DNA of 64,000 nt from Castor canadensis (GCF_047511655.1 NC_133405.1:91237046-91301045); one strand, 5' to 3'. Shown: positions 34,930 through 48,046, counted from the stretch's first letter. The notes: generated by a model not told the origin, from the letters alone. Program-made: numbers and translations.

Positions 34930-36836
34930 ATGAAGTTTGCCTAGATTCATGTCTTTCACCCTGTACAAATATCAATTCAAAATGCATCAAAGACCTTAAT
35001 ACAAGCCCTGAAACTTTGAAGCTAGTGCAGGAAAGAGTAGGGAATATGCTGGAACATATAGGCATAGGTAATAAAGGCATAGGTAATAACTTCCTCAATA
35101 GAACTCCAATGACTCAGCAACTAAGAAAGAACTGACAAATGGAACTACGTGAAACTGAAAAGCTTCTACACACCAAAGGAAGCAGTCACAAGACTAAAAA
35201 TGCAGCCCACAGAATGGGAGAAAATCTTTGCCGGCTATACATCAGACACGGGATTAATAACCAGAATTTACAGGGAGCTCAAAAAACTAAATTGCCAAGG
35301 AATCAATGGCCCAATAAAGAAATGGGCAAGTGAACGGAACACAGCTTTTTCAAAGGAAAAAGTCCAAATGGCCAAAAAACACACAAAGACATGCTCAACT
35401 TCAACTAGCTATGAAGGAAATACAAATCAAGGCCACATTAAGATTCCACCTCACTCCTGATAAAATGGCTATCATCAAGAACCACAAACAAGCACAAATG
35501 CTGGCCAGGATGGGTGGTGGGAGGGAGACAGGGACCCTCATACACACTGTTGGTGGGAATGTAAATTAGTGCAATTCACTATGGATGACAGTGTGGAGGC
35601 TCCTCAAAAAAAAAAAAAAACTACAAACAGAACTACCAAATGATCCAGCAATGTCACTCCTAGGGATATACCCAAAGGAGTGTAAGTCAGGTTACAACAA
35701 TGACTCCTGCACACCTATATTTATTGCAGCATTATTCACAATAGCCACGCTATGGAAACAGCCCAGATGCCCTACAACTGATCGATGGATTAAGAAAATG
35801 TGGACTATACTTATAGTGGAATTTTATCTATCCATAAAGAAGAATGAAAATTTGTCGTTTGCAGGTAAATGGATGGAACTGGAGAACATCATCTTAAGTG
35901 AAGTTAGCCAACTTCAGAAAGACAAAGGTCACATGTTTTCCCTCACATGTGGAAGATAGACCTTATACAAACACAAACATTTTCATAATATACATGTAAA
36001 TATGCATAGAACATGTTTCCAAAAGTGGGACTGTTAGAGGAGACTAAGGGAGGAGGAAAAGAAGAACAGAATGATAGAGAGTGACTAATAATGGAATACA
36101 TCACATCTGTGTAGGAATAAGATACAAAGAAATGCACCGAAAACTGTTGAGCAATACGGGGCAGGGGGGAAAGGGGTGAGGAAGAGTAGTGGAGAGGGTT
36201 GGAATGATTTAAGCACAATACATTTGCAGGTAAAATACCAAAGCAAAATCCCCACTGAACAAAGAACAGACACTTAAAAATGAAAGATAGAAATGTAAAG
36301 CAGGCCATGTTAATGAGAGGGCACTAGAGGGAGGGGGATGGTAAATGAAGACGGTGAATATGGTTGAAGTATTTTCTGTACATGTATGAATATGGTGTCA
36401 CTGGCTAAGAACAGAGAGACTATGAACCCTGTGATTTGATCCTACACAGGGCTTACCTGCTCCACCTGTAAGGAGAACCTTGCTGTGTGGTGAGAGTTCC
36501 TCTTCCATCATAAGTGTGAGTAGCAAATGTTTTCCTCAGAAATAGACTAGTTTTAAGGAAGGCAAAACAGGTCCTGTCTGGGGGGTTGATACCAATTGGA
36601 GGGGGGAGGATACAAGGAAAGGTGTAAGAGGGTGAATATGGTGGAAATATTATATACACGTGTATGTAAATGGAAAATGAGACCTGTTGAAACATGGTAC
36701 ATGTACACATACATGTAAATGGAAAACTGAGACCTGTTGAAACTATTTCAGGAATGAGAGGGGAGGTGGAATAAAAGAGAATAACTGAGTCCCTTTTTGT
36801 AAATGTCACAGTGTATCCCCAGTACAACAATAAAAC
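34930..36836 (+). mobile_element. 5'-truncated L1: ORF2 C-terminus and 3' UTR
   Basis: It starts at about 34960 with caaatatcaattcaaaatgc, the ORF2 C-terminal region. Recognisable frames at 35149-35460 and 35585-35959 encode [19 protein letters not shown] and DPAMSLLGIYPKECKSG. The 3' UTR ends with cccagtacaacaataaaaca, the same type as the L1 ending at 21117. RT is absent. Confidence 0.88.
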
Positions 36837-36897
36837 ACACACACACATATATGTTTGTATATATATATATGTATGTATGTGTATGTATGAATGCATA
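36834..36897. repeat. AC/AT microsatellite after L1 tail
   Basis: Short (AC)n followed by (AT)n and ATGT-type repeats, probably grown from the L1 tail. Confidence 0.75.
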
Positions 36898-38285
36898 TAT
36901 AAAATCCCAACACCTAAAATAAAACAAACAAAAAAAACCAGAAGTAGACTACTTTATATCTGAAATGCTGCTCTGCCGTCCTGGTGGTTGCACCTGAGCT
37001 AAACAGGGAGAGAAAATGCTTGGATTTCATTTAAAGTCATGCCATTGAGAGCACTGACCTAGGAAGAAAATTCTTGTGTCAGTCACAAAGTGTATGTATC
37101 TAACAACATTGGCAAGGTGACTGTTTAATTGCATCTTTCTCAATTTGGTTTAGGACCCCGAATGGACAAAACTTGATGTGAGAAAATAGCATATGGATTT
37201 TTCCACTCTTAGTTGGCAAACAATCCTTTGTTTAGTGATTCAACTAGTGACTTGTGTTGAGGAGAAGTGATATTTTAATTTAAGAACATCTTTCTGGTTT
37301 GGTGTGTTCAGTAAGACACCACTAAATTATGAGAAAAGTATTTTGATAGCTGCTAATCCTTAACTATTATCCTCCTGAAACTGCCAATGTGCAGAGCATA
37401 TTCACACTTTGTGTTTAGAAGCCATAAATGACGCATTCACATACAGGGCTAGGCTGGCTTCCTATCCCAATTACCCCGAAACCTTGAACACAAGGATCTG
37501 CATATGAACTGAAAGTTTATTTTTTAAATACTGGTTCCCCCTGAGATGCGGCTCAACTCTCTTGTCACTCTACCAGTGGTGAGTCACAAATGTGAAATCT
37601 GACATTCTTTAACTCCCAAGAACATCTCTTAGGCCCGCCTGCTGGGTTTCTGTCCCCAGTGGGCATTTGATCAGCCTTTCCTACTAGCTACAAATCGCTT
37701 AGAGGCAGAAGCAGGTTTTGTGGAAAGGCACACCTCCAATCTTCACTTTCTGAAGGAGAGCTGCACACCTAAGGTGTCTCTCCTTTTCAGAAAAAAAGGG
37801 AAATTGGGAGTTCCCCACATGGCACAGACTGGGAAGGACCTGCTAGTTAATGCATCCTCCCACTGACAACCTGAATGACCCCTACCGGGTTACTCCTGAA
37901 GCTGCACAGCAAAAGAGGAGTTGTGGGTGTGTCCCATGCCCCAACCTTCTATGTGGCTCTGATAGAAGATTCAGAGCAAAGCTAGAGCCGAGGTTTGGGA
38001 GCTCCTGAGACTCAAGCAGTTGTTTCACCCTGTGGAGGAGGGGTTAGGAGATAGACGTACTTCTGTATTTCCATTTAGGAACCAGCTGCATTTTTGGTGA
38101 GCTTGACAGTTATCACGCCACTGAAAGCAGCCCAACACACAGAGCCCTGCACCCTGTGTCCCATCCTGAGAAAATAATAAAATGTCTGTGGTTGACTAGG
38201 CTCTGTTACATTAAGCTCCAGTTTTCCCTCCAAAATTTTATGAGCATGGGACTTTTCTGTCTCTCTGTGTTCCTTCTTAGTGAGG

Positions 38286-38286
<1 letters not shown>
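36898..38286. other. Unannotated interval
   Basis: No gene or recognisable element. Confidence 0.4.

Positions 38287-38342
<56 letters not shown>
38287..38342. repeat. (AC)n microsatellite
   Basis: About 24 uninterrupted AC units, then aaacacac. Confidence 0.97.
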
Positions 38343-38343
<1 letters not shown>

Positions 38344-39689
38344 ACACTAGTGGGTTGAGTGGCCACTCTTAAGTCTTTCCCCAGGCTCCAGTTTCCTCTC
38401 ATTTGTAGACTTGGTGTATTGTAGCTGGCTTATTGGAATTTTAAGAAAGTGATTCCTTTGTGCAATCCTCTCCCTGTGAAGGGTGCTCTGAGCAGTACCT
38501 CTCTGGAACCAGAAAATAGACTTAGGACTGATGGATTTGAGTCTTCGCCTAGGAAACTTCCCCATTGTCTGCCAGCAGAGCTCATGACTGCAAAGGTCCG
38601 TCACACACTTACATGCTCTGTGCTGTCTCAGCCATCTTCATATTCTGGGCATGTGGATTAACTTCTCAGAAAGATACATGCCACATTTCCTTACACTTTC
38701 ACCCATGAGACCTGCTGAAGATAGAAACCACTGCAGGCCTACGTTTGTCTTTAACTTCTGGTCATTTCACTGTAGTCCTCACTGCCATCGTCACACCACC
38801 ATGTAAGTGATCCCCAGGGCCCCAATCAATGGTTAGACAGCCTCATTGGGGCTTGGACCTTAGCTCTCAGTTCTCCATGAGGTCAATTGTGGGCTCATGC
38901 TCAGCTCAGGAGTCAGGATCTGCTGTAAAAAGAGGTTCACAAGCCAGATAGTTGTCCTGTCCAGAAAAGAAAGCTTTTTCCTGCAGCTGCCTCATAAATG
39001 GAGCTATTGGTTTTCACATCATCTTTCCCACAATGCAGATGCGAGCTTCAAATCCCAGAGGACTCTGGTGGTTAGCTTTTCTTGGTCGCCTTCTCCCAAA
39101 TTGTCCAGGCCCAGGCTGAGGAGAGCTCTTCAGATCCTGACTACCCGATGGATTTTGCCTCAGTCTGCCCTGCACATGACCTACCTGTCCAACATAAATG
39201 ACCTGGTTCCCCAAAGGTGTACCAAGGCATGAAACTTTTCGATGGGACCTTGAAGAATGAGGATGTTTTGATAAAGAGAAGAACTGTGGACAGGAATTGA
39301 TTGTTTTTTGGGGTAATGAAATAGTCTAACCCAGTTAGCATGTATGAGCACTTGACTCATCAAGTGGCATTTGGATTAACTGCTCATCACTTTTTCATTT
39401 TCTCAGCAGTGGGAGCCTAATCCACAGTGTTCCTTAAATATCAAACTTCTGATACACAAATGGTTCAAATCTGAATCAAAGTCTCTAAGACCATCAAAGT
39501 GGAAAGCAAGACCTTGCATGAGACTTTCACTACAAACAGCAAAAAGCATACATTTATAGAAAGTGAAGAGATATTTTTGAAAATATGATTCAAAATGTAA
39601 AAAAAATTAAAATAAACAAATAGAAACAAATTAACTCTTGAAGATTTGAGGTATCATTCATTTTAAAAGAAAATCTAACTAGAAAATAC
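38343..39689. other. Unannotated interval
   Basis: No gene or recognisable transposon. Short open frames overlap on both strands without family resemblance. Confidence 0.4.
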
Positions 39690-40112
39690 ATTGTCAAAGA
39701 CTTTGCCGTGCACTCATTGGCCCATGCCACAATCAAAATGGTCACCATTTCCATCACCTCCAGAAGTTTTCTCATTTCCCTTTGTGTTGCTTCCCTCCCT
39801 TCCCATCCCCATGTCTATCTCTAGGCAACCACTGTTTCACTTTCTCTTACTAGAGCTTAGTTTACATTTTCTAAAATTTTATATAAATGAAACCATATAT
39901 ATGCACTCTTTTTTTCTTTTTTAACTCAGCATAACTCTTTTGAGATTCATCCATGCTCTTTTTTCTACCAATAGTTCGTTACTTTATGCTGTTGAATTGT
40001 ACTTTATATAATGGTTATTTGGGTTACACCCAGTTTTGATTATTACAAATAAAGCTATGAATATTTGTGTACGTGACTTTATGCAGACCTATGTTTCATT
40101 TCTCTTACATGA
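39690..40112 (-). mobile_element. Ancient L1M 3' end
   Basis: The block ctctaggcaaccactgtttc, then aaattttatataaatgaaac, gagattcatccatgctctt and ctatgaatatttgtgtacg follows the L1M 3' region read in reverse. Confidence 0.75.
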
Positions 40113-40399
40113 AAAGTCAAAAGCAGTAGGTATGATAAGTACTATGTTTAACGTTTTACGGTAGCTACAGTATTGAGCTAAGACTGGCCCTACTGGAGTG
40201 TCACTACTATATGAGGAAAGAGCCACATAACATGTCAATGAGGTTAAATTGCCAAACTCCTCCCCCCCTCCCCATCTCCCAGGAGCGCCTCTGTTCTTAA
40301 TCAATGGGGAGGTGACAGAGGATGGTCAACCCTCTGAAAACAAGGAAATTAATGGTTTTCCTAATTGACGGAGTGAGCACGGGCCCTCTACCATTCCTC

Positions 40400-40605
40400 C
40401 CTCCCGGGAAACTGCCTTGTCCTCTTCCCTTGCTGGCTGGTGGCCTCCTGCTGTTGCCTCTGGAAGGTCTCTTCTTGTGAAGACTTCCCATCTCCAGCAA
40501 CCTGTCAAGGCACAGCCCAAATGAAGTTCGCTTTGTGATACCGCCATCTTGTGGTCATGTCTTTTTACTTGATCAACCCCCAAGTTCTGGAGTTCACAAG
40601 TGGTG
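40400..40605. repeat. Diverged repeat copy 1 (candidate LTR)
   Basis: About 125 bp (40458-40585) align in direct orientation with 42568-42705, roughly 70-75 % by eye. Shared blocks are gcctctggaagg, ctccagcaacctgtcaaggc and tggtcatgtctttttacttg. Directly after it, tggtgaagatgatgggattt weakly resembles a tRNA-Leu primer-binding site as in ERVL, with only the outer bases matching. Confidence 0.45.
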
Positions 40606-41921
40606 AAGATGATGGGATTTGGGTGGTGAACAAGAAATTAGCATACTGACTAACAGTCAGTAAGACAGGCAACTGGCAAAACAATCCTGGCAAGACATAA
40701 GTGCTGGGACTCAACATCTGGAATGCCTCTGTGTCTGTCTGGCATGGCATTTGCTCTTTGCTGTAGTGTACAATGTACTTTTTGTGGTCCCCTCCAGTGC
40801 CTCATTGACTTGGATGAGGAGTCGCACCAGAATCTCAGAGAAGCCACACCGTTAAAAACGACTTTGAGGGTACAGAAGCACCTAGTTACCTGGTGAGGGA
40901 GATCAGCTGCCCACTTGGGTCCCCAACAAGGTTGGCAGTGGACTTTGTAAGATCTGTGCACCTGAATAGAAAAAGAGTGGGAGTGCATGCCTCTGGAATG
41001 AGGCTGGATCACCCCTGAACCTGTAATGGGTATATAGTGGGAGGAGCTCCTTGCAACTGGGTTGAGGATTTGGAATTCTCTGGGAAGTGAGGATACCCTT
41101 ATTGCTGAAGACCACTAAGCAGGTAAATGAGCCACTAAGACAGAGACATCATGTGAAGGCTGGTTTCCAAAATGCTCTTGGGGAAGAGGTCTTTGCAAGC
41201 ATCCTCTGCTTGATGCCTCTCTGCAAGATGGCACTGCTACAGTGATACTCAATTTTGCTGTTGCAGATATCATTATTCTATCCCCTTCCTAAAGGGATAT
41301 CAATATCCCAACCCAGCCAATGTGTGACTTCAAGTGAATAAAAGGCAAGGATGCTTAAAGTCCTGCCCAATCCAGGACCCTGAAGGTGTTCCAAACCATG
41401 ACACATTTGCTAACTCTGTGGGAAGCACCTTATTACCAGGATGCCACCTGGAGAGGAGGTGGAAGCCCAAAATTCTAGGAGAAACACTGTGGAATAAAGT
41501 ACTCTGCAGAGGAGGATTGGTGATCTATAGTAGAAAAGGCACTGCCATGTCACCATTATAGAGACTGGGGTAATTTACTCTCTGCTTTGCCAATAATCAC
41601 CCAGAAGGCAATAAAGAAAGAAAAAACAACAAGGGAGAGCCCAAAAGGGGGTCAGTTCTGACTAGGAGGCAGAGACCCATCTTCTCTCTCCCCTGAGGCC
41701 CAGGGTTCTCCTTAACTACCCAAGCAAGGCACCGAAACAAACAAGGGACTTCCTGGTTATATAGAATGTATCTGGCAAGGAATGTGTTCCACCTAATAGG
41801 GGATGAAATTAAAGAATTGCTTCCCTAGTACAGAATATGCTATCCCTGCCAAAGGATTCTGTACAATTAGAGCATAATTTGGGAATGACCCACAGAAATG
41901 CTTTGGATCCCCATTCAGGTG

Positions 41922-41959
<38 letters not shown>

Positions 41960-42540
41960 TGTGTGTGTGTGTCTGTGTGTGTGTGGTTGATGTGTATTTT
42001 ATGGTTTAGAGGATTGTCCACCCTACATTGTGCTTCATAAGGACCTGGGCAGACTGTCAATGGAAAATGCTAGCCAAGGCCCAAGATGTCCTCCATCCTC
42101 TGGGGATGTGGGAGAGGGTCTCCCAGGCAACAAATGAGGTGTGCCATGATGACTTGACAAGTGTAAAGCAGACCGAATTGAGTACTGAGTCCACCCAACT
42201 ATTTCTCAGGTGGCCACCTGACAACTATCATTCTTCTTTACTGGGCATGGTGGCTAATGCTAAAACAAATCCAGAGACTGTAGCTGCCCTAGACCTAGCA
42301 GAATCTCATGAAAGACACACTCAGAGCCATGTGTTGCCTGTTAACATGGCAAACACCCTATCTGGCCTAAATCAAAATTACCATCATCAATGAGGCTACC
42401 CTCACTTAGGCCCAAGAAACCGTCTATAGACTGGTGCAGGTGTACCCATCAACCCTGTGATGAACAGGAGAGGTTATATCGGACCCTAACAGACAAGAAG
42501 GTCCCAAATGGATGCTCACTGGTGATTCATTGGAGCAATT
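40606..42540. other. Interval between the diverged direct repeats
   Basis: It could be the deleted interior of an old ERV, but I recognise no gag, pol or env motif. It contains the GT microsatellite at 41924. The 121-codon open frame at 42028-42393 has no recognised relative. Confidence 0.3.
41924..41984. repeat. (GT)n microsatellite
   Basis: About 30 GT units with two CT interruptions. Confidence 0.95.
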
Positions 42541-42720
42541 GGTAAGGGCTCCCTGCCTTTGTCTCTGGAAGGGCTCCTGCTGTTAGGGACTTTCCTCTCT
42601 CCAGTAACCTTTCAAGGTACAGCCCTAATAAGCTACAGGGCAGTTGCAGCGTACTACTTGCCATCTCCTGGTCATGTCTTTTTCCTTGATCAGTCACAAA
42701 ACCTGTGAAATCACCACACA
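42541..42720. repeat. Diverged repeat copy 2 (candidate LTR)
   Basis: Direct-orientation partner of 40400-40605: gtctctggaaggg, ctccagtaacctttcaaggt and tggtcatgtctttttccttg. Confidence 0.45.
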
Positions 42721-43142
42721 TGTTTATGGGAGAAGTTGCCTGAGGCCAAGATGGTGTAGAAACAAAGGGTAGATACTATTGGATTGAGTCTTCATGGCCT
42801 TTCTGCATTTCTTGTAATAGCTTGTCCTCAACCACCTTATGAAGAAAATTTGCATGTCAATATTGGATTGGGTGTTCCTCATTTGTCTGATGGAATGTAG
42901 GGTAAGTGGCAAGGGAGAACCAGTGCAAACATGAACCACTACAAACTCTGACCCCAAAGTCTCATATCTCCTGCCAACTTCTATGAAGCTATGATTCTCC
43001 AACAAATGATGTCAGCAGTGAGGACACAGAGTTTTCAGTGGACCATAACTATCAGAAGTTCAGTTGACTCACACTGCTGGTCACTTGAAACCCAATCAAG
43101 GTAAGTGTGCCTTGCTTACTGGCATGTTTCTCCCTCTTGTTA

Positions 43143-43192
<50 letters not shown>

Positions 43193-43669
43193 TGTCCATT
43201 CCCTAATGCCTGGCTCCTCTCGTCCTTCCTTTATTTCGGCTACTTTAAGGAGAAAGATGATTAGTGATGAACCTAAAGGCATATGCATGGTGCGAAACTT
43301 CAGGAAGGGGAGGGGTTCAAATTTTATAGGTCTGTTAAATATAAGACACTATCTTACATGGTTCCAGGTAGAAGAGGAGTACTAGATATGGGGGTATCTG
43401 AAAGCACCAAGGACTCTGGAGCGAAAGTGCTGGGGGACTTGCGGGGCAGAACGGAAGGAGTCCTGAGCTCTCACGTTTTTAGACAATGGGGGTACCCAAC
43501 CTGCGACAAAGAGCCAAGGGGATTTTTTTAAGGTTCCCAGTTTTCCCTCTTCTTCTCCCCCGCATCCTTGCATTCTGGCCAGGGCATAGGGTATTTCCTA
43601 ACAGCTCTTACTCTAACCTATCACACATCCATGGTAAACTCTTGGTCTGAGCTCTTTTTTTAAAACTCC
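42721..43669. other. Unannotated interval
   Basis: No gene recognised. It contains the CT microsatellite at 43145-43188. Confidence 0.35.
43145..43188. repeat. (CT)n microsatellite
   Basis: About 22 uninterrupted CT units. Confidence 0.95.
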
Positions 43670-45830
43670 ATAGTTATAGAGGGAGTTTCATTGTGACTTT
43701 TCTGTATATGGATGCAATGTTCCCCAGTTATGTTCATCCCCACCATTATTCTCCCTCCCCCTTCCTTAAAATGACTGATAGCTTCAGTGTTCCATTTTTG
43801 TTCACGTCTTAGAAAGTATGTCAAACATATGCACCCTCCTTTGCCCTCTCTATTTACCCTTCTGCCAGGATCGCAGAGGTCCTTGACTCGAAAGGGCTCA
43901 GGGAAGGAATGAACAGACAAGACACATATTCAGAGGGCCAGAAGGCTGATGACCAACTGGCAAAATTTTATTTTTCTCCGCAAGCTTTATACAAAAGAGG
44001 AAGAGACTTAAACATCAAAAACACTGACCTAGTTGCAGCCTTTCTGTTTTGGCCACCCTGCATTTTTGCTGGCAGTGTCCTTGACTAAGTCTAAACTTCT
44101 TTTTAGTCAGGCGAAACCATTTAGCATTCCTTCCCACCTTGATAGAGGTGTGGTGCACCTGCAGATTCCGACCTTGTCGGAATGCTGCTAAGCCACAGTG
44201 ACCTTGTCAGACTGTGGCTTTTGGTTCCCAACACCCTTCCCTAACCCACTAGCACCCTCCCCATAACACGACCTGTTTTACATTCCTATCCTTCATTATT
44301 TAAGTGTATATTTGTTTTTCAAAGGGATTTTACCTTGGCATTTCACCTGTGAATACATTGCCCTTTAATCAGTCTGACCCTCTCTATAACTCTTCCTTAC
44401 ACTTTCCCCCCTACCCCATATTGTTCAACAGTTTTCGGTGTTTCATTGTCCCTTGTGCTGACACAGATCTGATTTAATTCAATATTTTTCATTCTTTGTT
44501 GTTCTCTTTTCCTTTCCCTCCTCCCTCCAGTCTTGTCAAACAGTTCCATTTCTGGAAACATGTTCTTTCTCTGTGTGTGTCTGTCTGTGTATATACAGTC
44601 ATACTTGTATTTGTGTATATGTTCATCATTTGGATCTATTATCCACATATGAGAGAAAACATGTGACCTTTGCCTTTCTGAACCTGGCTTAACACTGTTA
44701 TCTCCAGCTCCACCCATTTACCTGAAAATGACATGATTTCATTCTTCTTTCATGGCTGAATAATATTCCACTGTGTGGGGGGGGTATCACATTTTCTCGA
44801 TCCGTTCATCAGTTGTAGGACATCTGGGCTGTTTCTATAGCTTGGCTATTATGAATAATGCTGCAATAAACATGGGTGTGCAGGCGTCTTTAATATGCCC
44901 CGACCTACATTCCTTTGTATATATACTCAGGCGTGGTAATTCTGAATAATATGGTAGTTCTGCATTTAGCTTTTTGAGGAACCTCCATACTGCTTTCCAT
45001 AGTGGCTGTACTAATTTCCATTCCCATCAATAGTGTACAAGTGTAATTGTATAAGACTTGATCATGGTGTATGATCTTTTTGATATGTTGTTGAATTTGG
45101 TTTGCCAGTTTTATTGAGAATTTTTGCATCTATGTTCATTAAAAATAGATTGACTTATAATTCTCTTTTTTGTGTGTCTTGTCCAGTTTGGGAATGAGTG
45201 TAATACCGGCTCCAAAGAATGAGTTTGGTGGTGACCCTTACCTTTCTATTTCATAGAAAAGTTTGAGGAATATTGGTATTAGTTCTTCTTTAATGGTCTG
45301 ACAAAATCATTCAGTGAATGCATCAGGTCCTGGACTTTTCTTTTTTGGGAGACTATTTATTGCTGCTTCAATTTCATTGCTTGTTATAGATCTATTTAGG
45401 TGATTTATAGCCTCTTAGTTCAATTCTGGTTGGTCCTATGCATCTAGAAATTTATCCATTTCTTCTAGATTTTCTAGTTCAGGTATAGCTTTTCAAAGTA
45501 TTCCCTAATAATCCTCTGGATTTCATTGGTATTTGTTGTGATAGTCCCTTTTTATCTCTAATTTCATTAATTTGAGTCTTTTCCCTCCTCCTTCTAGTCA
45601 GATTGGATAAGAATTTATCTTTTCAAAGAACCAACTTTTTGTTTTGTTGCTTCTTTGTATAGTTTTTTTTTTAATCTCCATTTTGTTGATTTTGACCTTT
45701 ATGTTTATTATCTCTCTCCTTCTGCTGATTTTGGGTTTATCCTGTTCTTGTTTTTTTAGGAGTTTGAGATGCAGCATTAGTTCATTTACTTGAGATCTCT
45801 CTGTGTTTTTAATGGAGGCACGTTAATGTA
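43670..45830 (-). mobile_element. L1 with internal deletion, interrupted by a solo LTR
   Basis: Minus-strand L1: the 3' tail at 43670-43760 (tagagggagtttcattgtga), 3' UTR, then ORF2 C-terminus to about 45050, fused to the RT-upstream region ([12 protein letters not shown]) and linker to 45830. Most of RT is deleted at about 45050. The LTR at 43863-44233 splits the 3' UTR. Confidence 0.85.
43857..44239 (-). mobile_element. Solo LTR, 371 bp, with 6-bp target-site duplications
   Basis: The LTR body is 43863-44233. On the minus strand it starts TGTTGGGAACC and ends CA, with a TATA-like TTGTATAAAGC and a polyadenylation AATAAAATTTTG in proper order. cccttc flanks it on both sides. Removing the LTR plus one duplication restores an L1 3' UTR collinear with the copy at 2160-2200. 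A 6-bp duplication and the TGTTGGGA start fit class II (ERVK/IAP-like) elements. No internal gag, pol or env sequence adjoins it. Confidence 0.88.
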
Positions 45831-47899
45831 GCTCTTTAAAGGGAAAAAGTACCCTTAAAGTGGAGCGCACGGTGGGATTTGGAAGCCGTCATGACCTTGT
45901 TTGGTGGGAGCAGGGGGACTCTTTGGGATAGCTCAATGAACTGTTCTTGTTGCTTCTACATATAAATCTTACTGATTGATGGGTTCCCTGTCTGTACTTT
46001 CCCATTCCGTAGGTGCCAGGTAGAGATAGAGCTAGAAAGGGACGTCAGCAGACAAACTCCAATGAGATTAGCCGCTGATGAATGACTCAAGATTTATCAT
46101 GGGGGCCTCTACCTTCTAGTGTCTGACATTTTCACTGTACAGAAGATATCTCATCAGTTGGTCGGTCACACATCTCAGTGTCAATACAGTCCTCTCCTCA
46201 AAACAGTGTTATCACATCTCTGAAAGCAAGGTTGTCTGTTAACTGATTTATGTCCCCCAGATCATGGGCCTGCTTGCCAAGTAATGCCTTGGGACTATTT
46301 GGGCAGATTCATAACACTTGATCTTTGTGATAGTCAAGGAAAAACTGATGCCTCTTCGGACACGCTACCACTGAAAAAGTGACCCAGAACCTTACCTGGC
46401 TCCTTGGGTTTCAGGTACAGTACATTTCTCTTTGACTGATGATTTTGCTGATTGGAGTGGTTAGCAAAGGGAAGATGTCAGTGCCCAGTGACAACCCTTG
46501 GAGAGTTGGACTCCTTGCCTCCCTGGAGGGGTTAGGAGGTAAAGAAGCTTTTGTAAAGAAGCTAATGTTCCCATCTTAAGGTCAGTCAACTCAGACTCAA
46601 TGACTATCAAGCTGAGAAGGGCCCAATAAGCTTATGTATCACATGGAAATGGTAAAATCAAAATCACAGCCTTCTGGTCCCAGAGGCATCTCAGCTTCAT
46701 GCATCAGATTGGCAACTGTCTCTCTGGGGAAAAAAAACTTAACCTTTTATCCTGCTGCTGAAAGCAAAACCACTAGCTCATTTGGGCCCTCTATTCACAG
46801 AGGTTTCCTTAAATAGCTATACTTGGCCCAGCAAAGGATAAGGTAAGTTGAAAATGGATGGTGTTCACAGGCTGCTGTGACTGTTTGGCCTTGGAACCAG
46901 CTATGCAGAAATGAAAGAGGACAAGGTTCCTCTGCTCAGTGGGCAGAAGTCAATTCTTGAGTTATGTCAATGATCCAGACTTTCGGTACACCACTTGGAA
47001 AACTGCAGTCTGGCAGATTAAAGACATCTTCTCTGGGGCTACAACATGTGGAAACAAGTCCTGGTTGCTGACTAAACTGTCTGGATCAATCATAGAGATC
47101 ATAGAGATGGTAAGGGCACATTCTCTCTGAGATTAAATGTAACCGAGTGGATGATTGAGCCGAACTTTGTATATCTAATGCAGGAGCTACTGCATGCACC
47201 AGATTTTGTGATTCTTGATAAAAATGGACACATCTGTTACATGGCAGGAAGAATGTCATTGCATAGGGTTGTATAGCCACTCTATCCTAAGGGATGGACT
47301 GTGTCTGTCTTTGCTCTCCTCTTGGGGCTGTTAAATATGTCTCACCACTGTTGTGATCGCTCAGGTTACAAAGTTGCTATTCAACCTGATCAGCTGATCC
47401 CAAGCATATCATTAGGTCCTTTAAAACTAACATGCCATGATTTTTGCTTCCCAGAAAATTTGTATTCTGCCAATGGTGCCCCTTTTATTGCAAAACCCAC
47501 TCCACAATGGCCTAATAATAAAGACATTTGATGGAACTCCCTTGAGTCCTACCACCCACATACCTCTAAAAATTATTCAGCAATAGCAGAATGTGGCTTT
47601 CTCAAAAATTGACTCAAAAATATTTCTGACTCTGTCTCCCTCACCCATCTTAGCAAGGCAGCTCGGTTATTGAATGGTGCTGTCCCAAGAAAAGGATCAT
47701 CTCCTCTTGACTGCTTCCCGGGTAGGGATCAGGAGGAGACAGACACAGAGGTTATGTAGACTTATTTGGAAAAAATTAGGATTTCTTCCTGATCATTCCT
47801 ACTCATGATATCCACACCCCCCCACACACACCCTGCAACCTTTGGACAGCCTGGTTTGCATACCTCACATGTGTGACCATAATGGGGCCTATGGAATTC
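45831..47899. other. Unidentified interval with coding-like remnant
   Basis: No repeat family is recognised with confidence. Part (46939-47531) reads as a coding-like frame. It may be an old retroviral interior, but without diagnostic motifs. Confidence 0.3.
46939..47531 (+). pseudogene. Coding-like remnant of unknown family, frameshifted
   Basis: One frame is open over 46939-47130. A second is open from about 47100 to 47531, broken only by a TAG at about 47274. The second frame is Cys-containing, with N-glycosylation-type NVT and NMS sequons, which could suit an extracellular or viral envelope protein. I recognise no family. The overlap of two frames near 47100 suggests a frameshift in one former gene. 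No start, promoter or intact product is supported. Confidence 0.3.
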
Positions 47900-47959
47900 G
47901 AACTTGCTAGCTAAGTTTTTTTTTTATTTATTTAAAGCTGTCCTTGTCTCTCTTGCCTT

Positions 47960-48046
47960 TGACTTGCCACAATGACAGTGCCAGTTTTGAACTCAGGGCC
48001 TCATGCTTGGTAGGCAGGCATTCTTACAGCTTGAGCCTCTCCACCA
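47960..48046 (-). repeat. ID-type SINE, diverged
   Basis: Reversed ID body: cagttttgaactcagggcct, then catgcttggtaggcaggcat and cttgagcctctccaccagcc. Confidence 0.75.
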
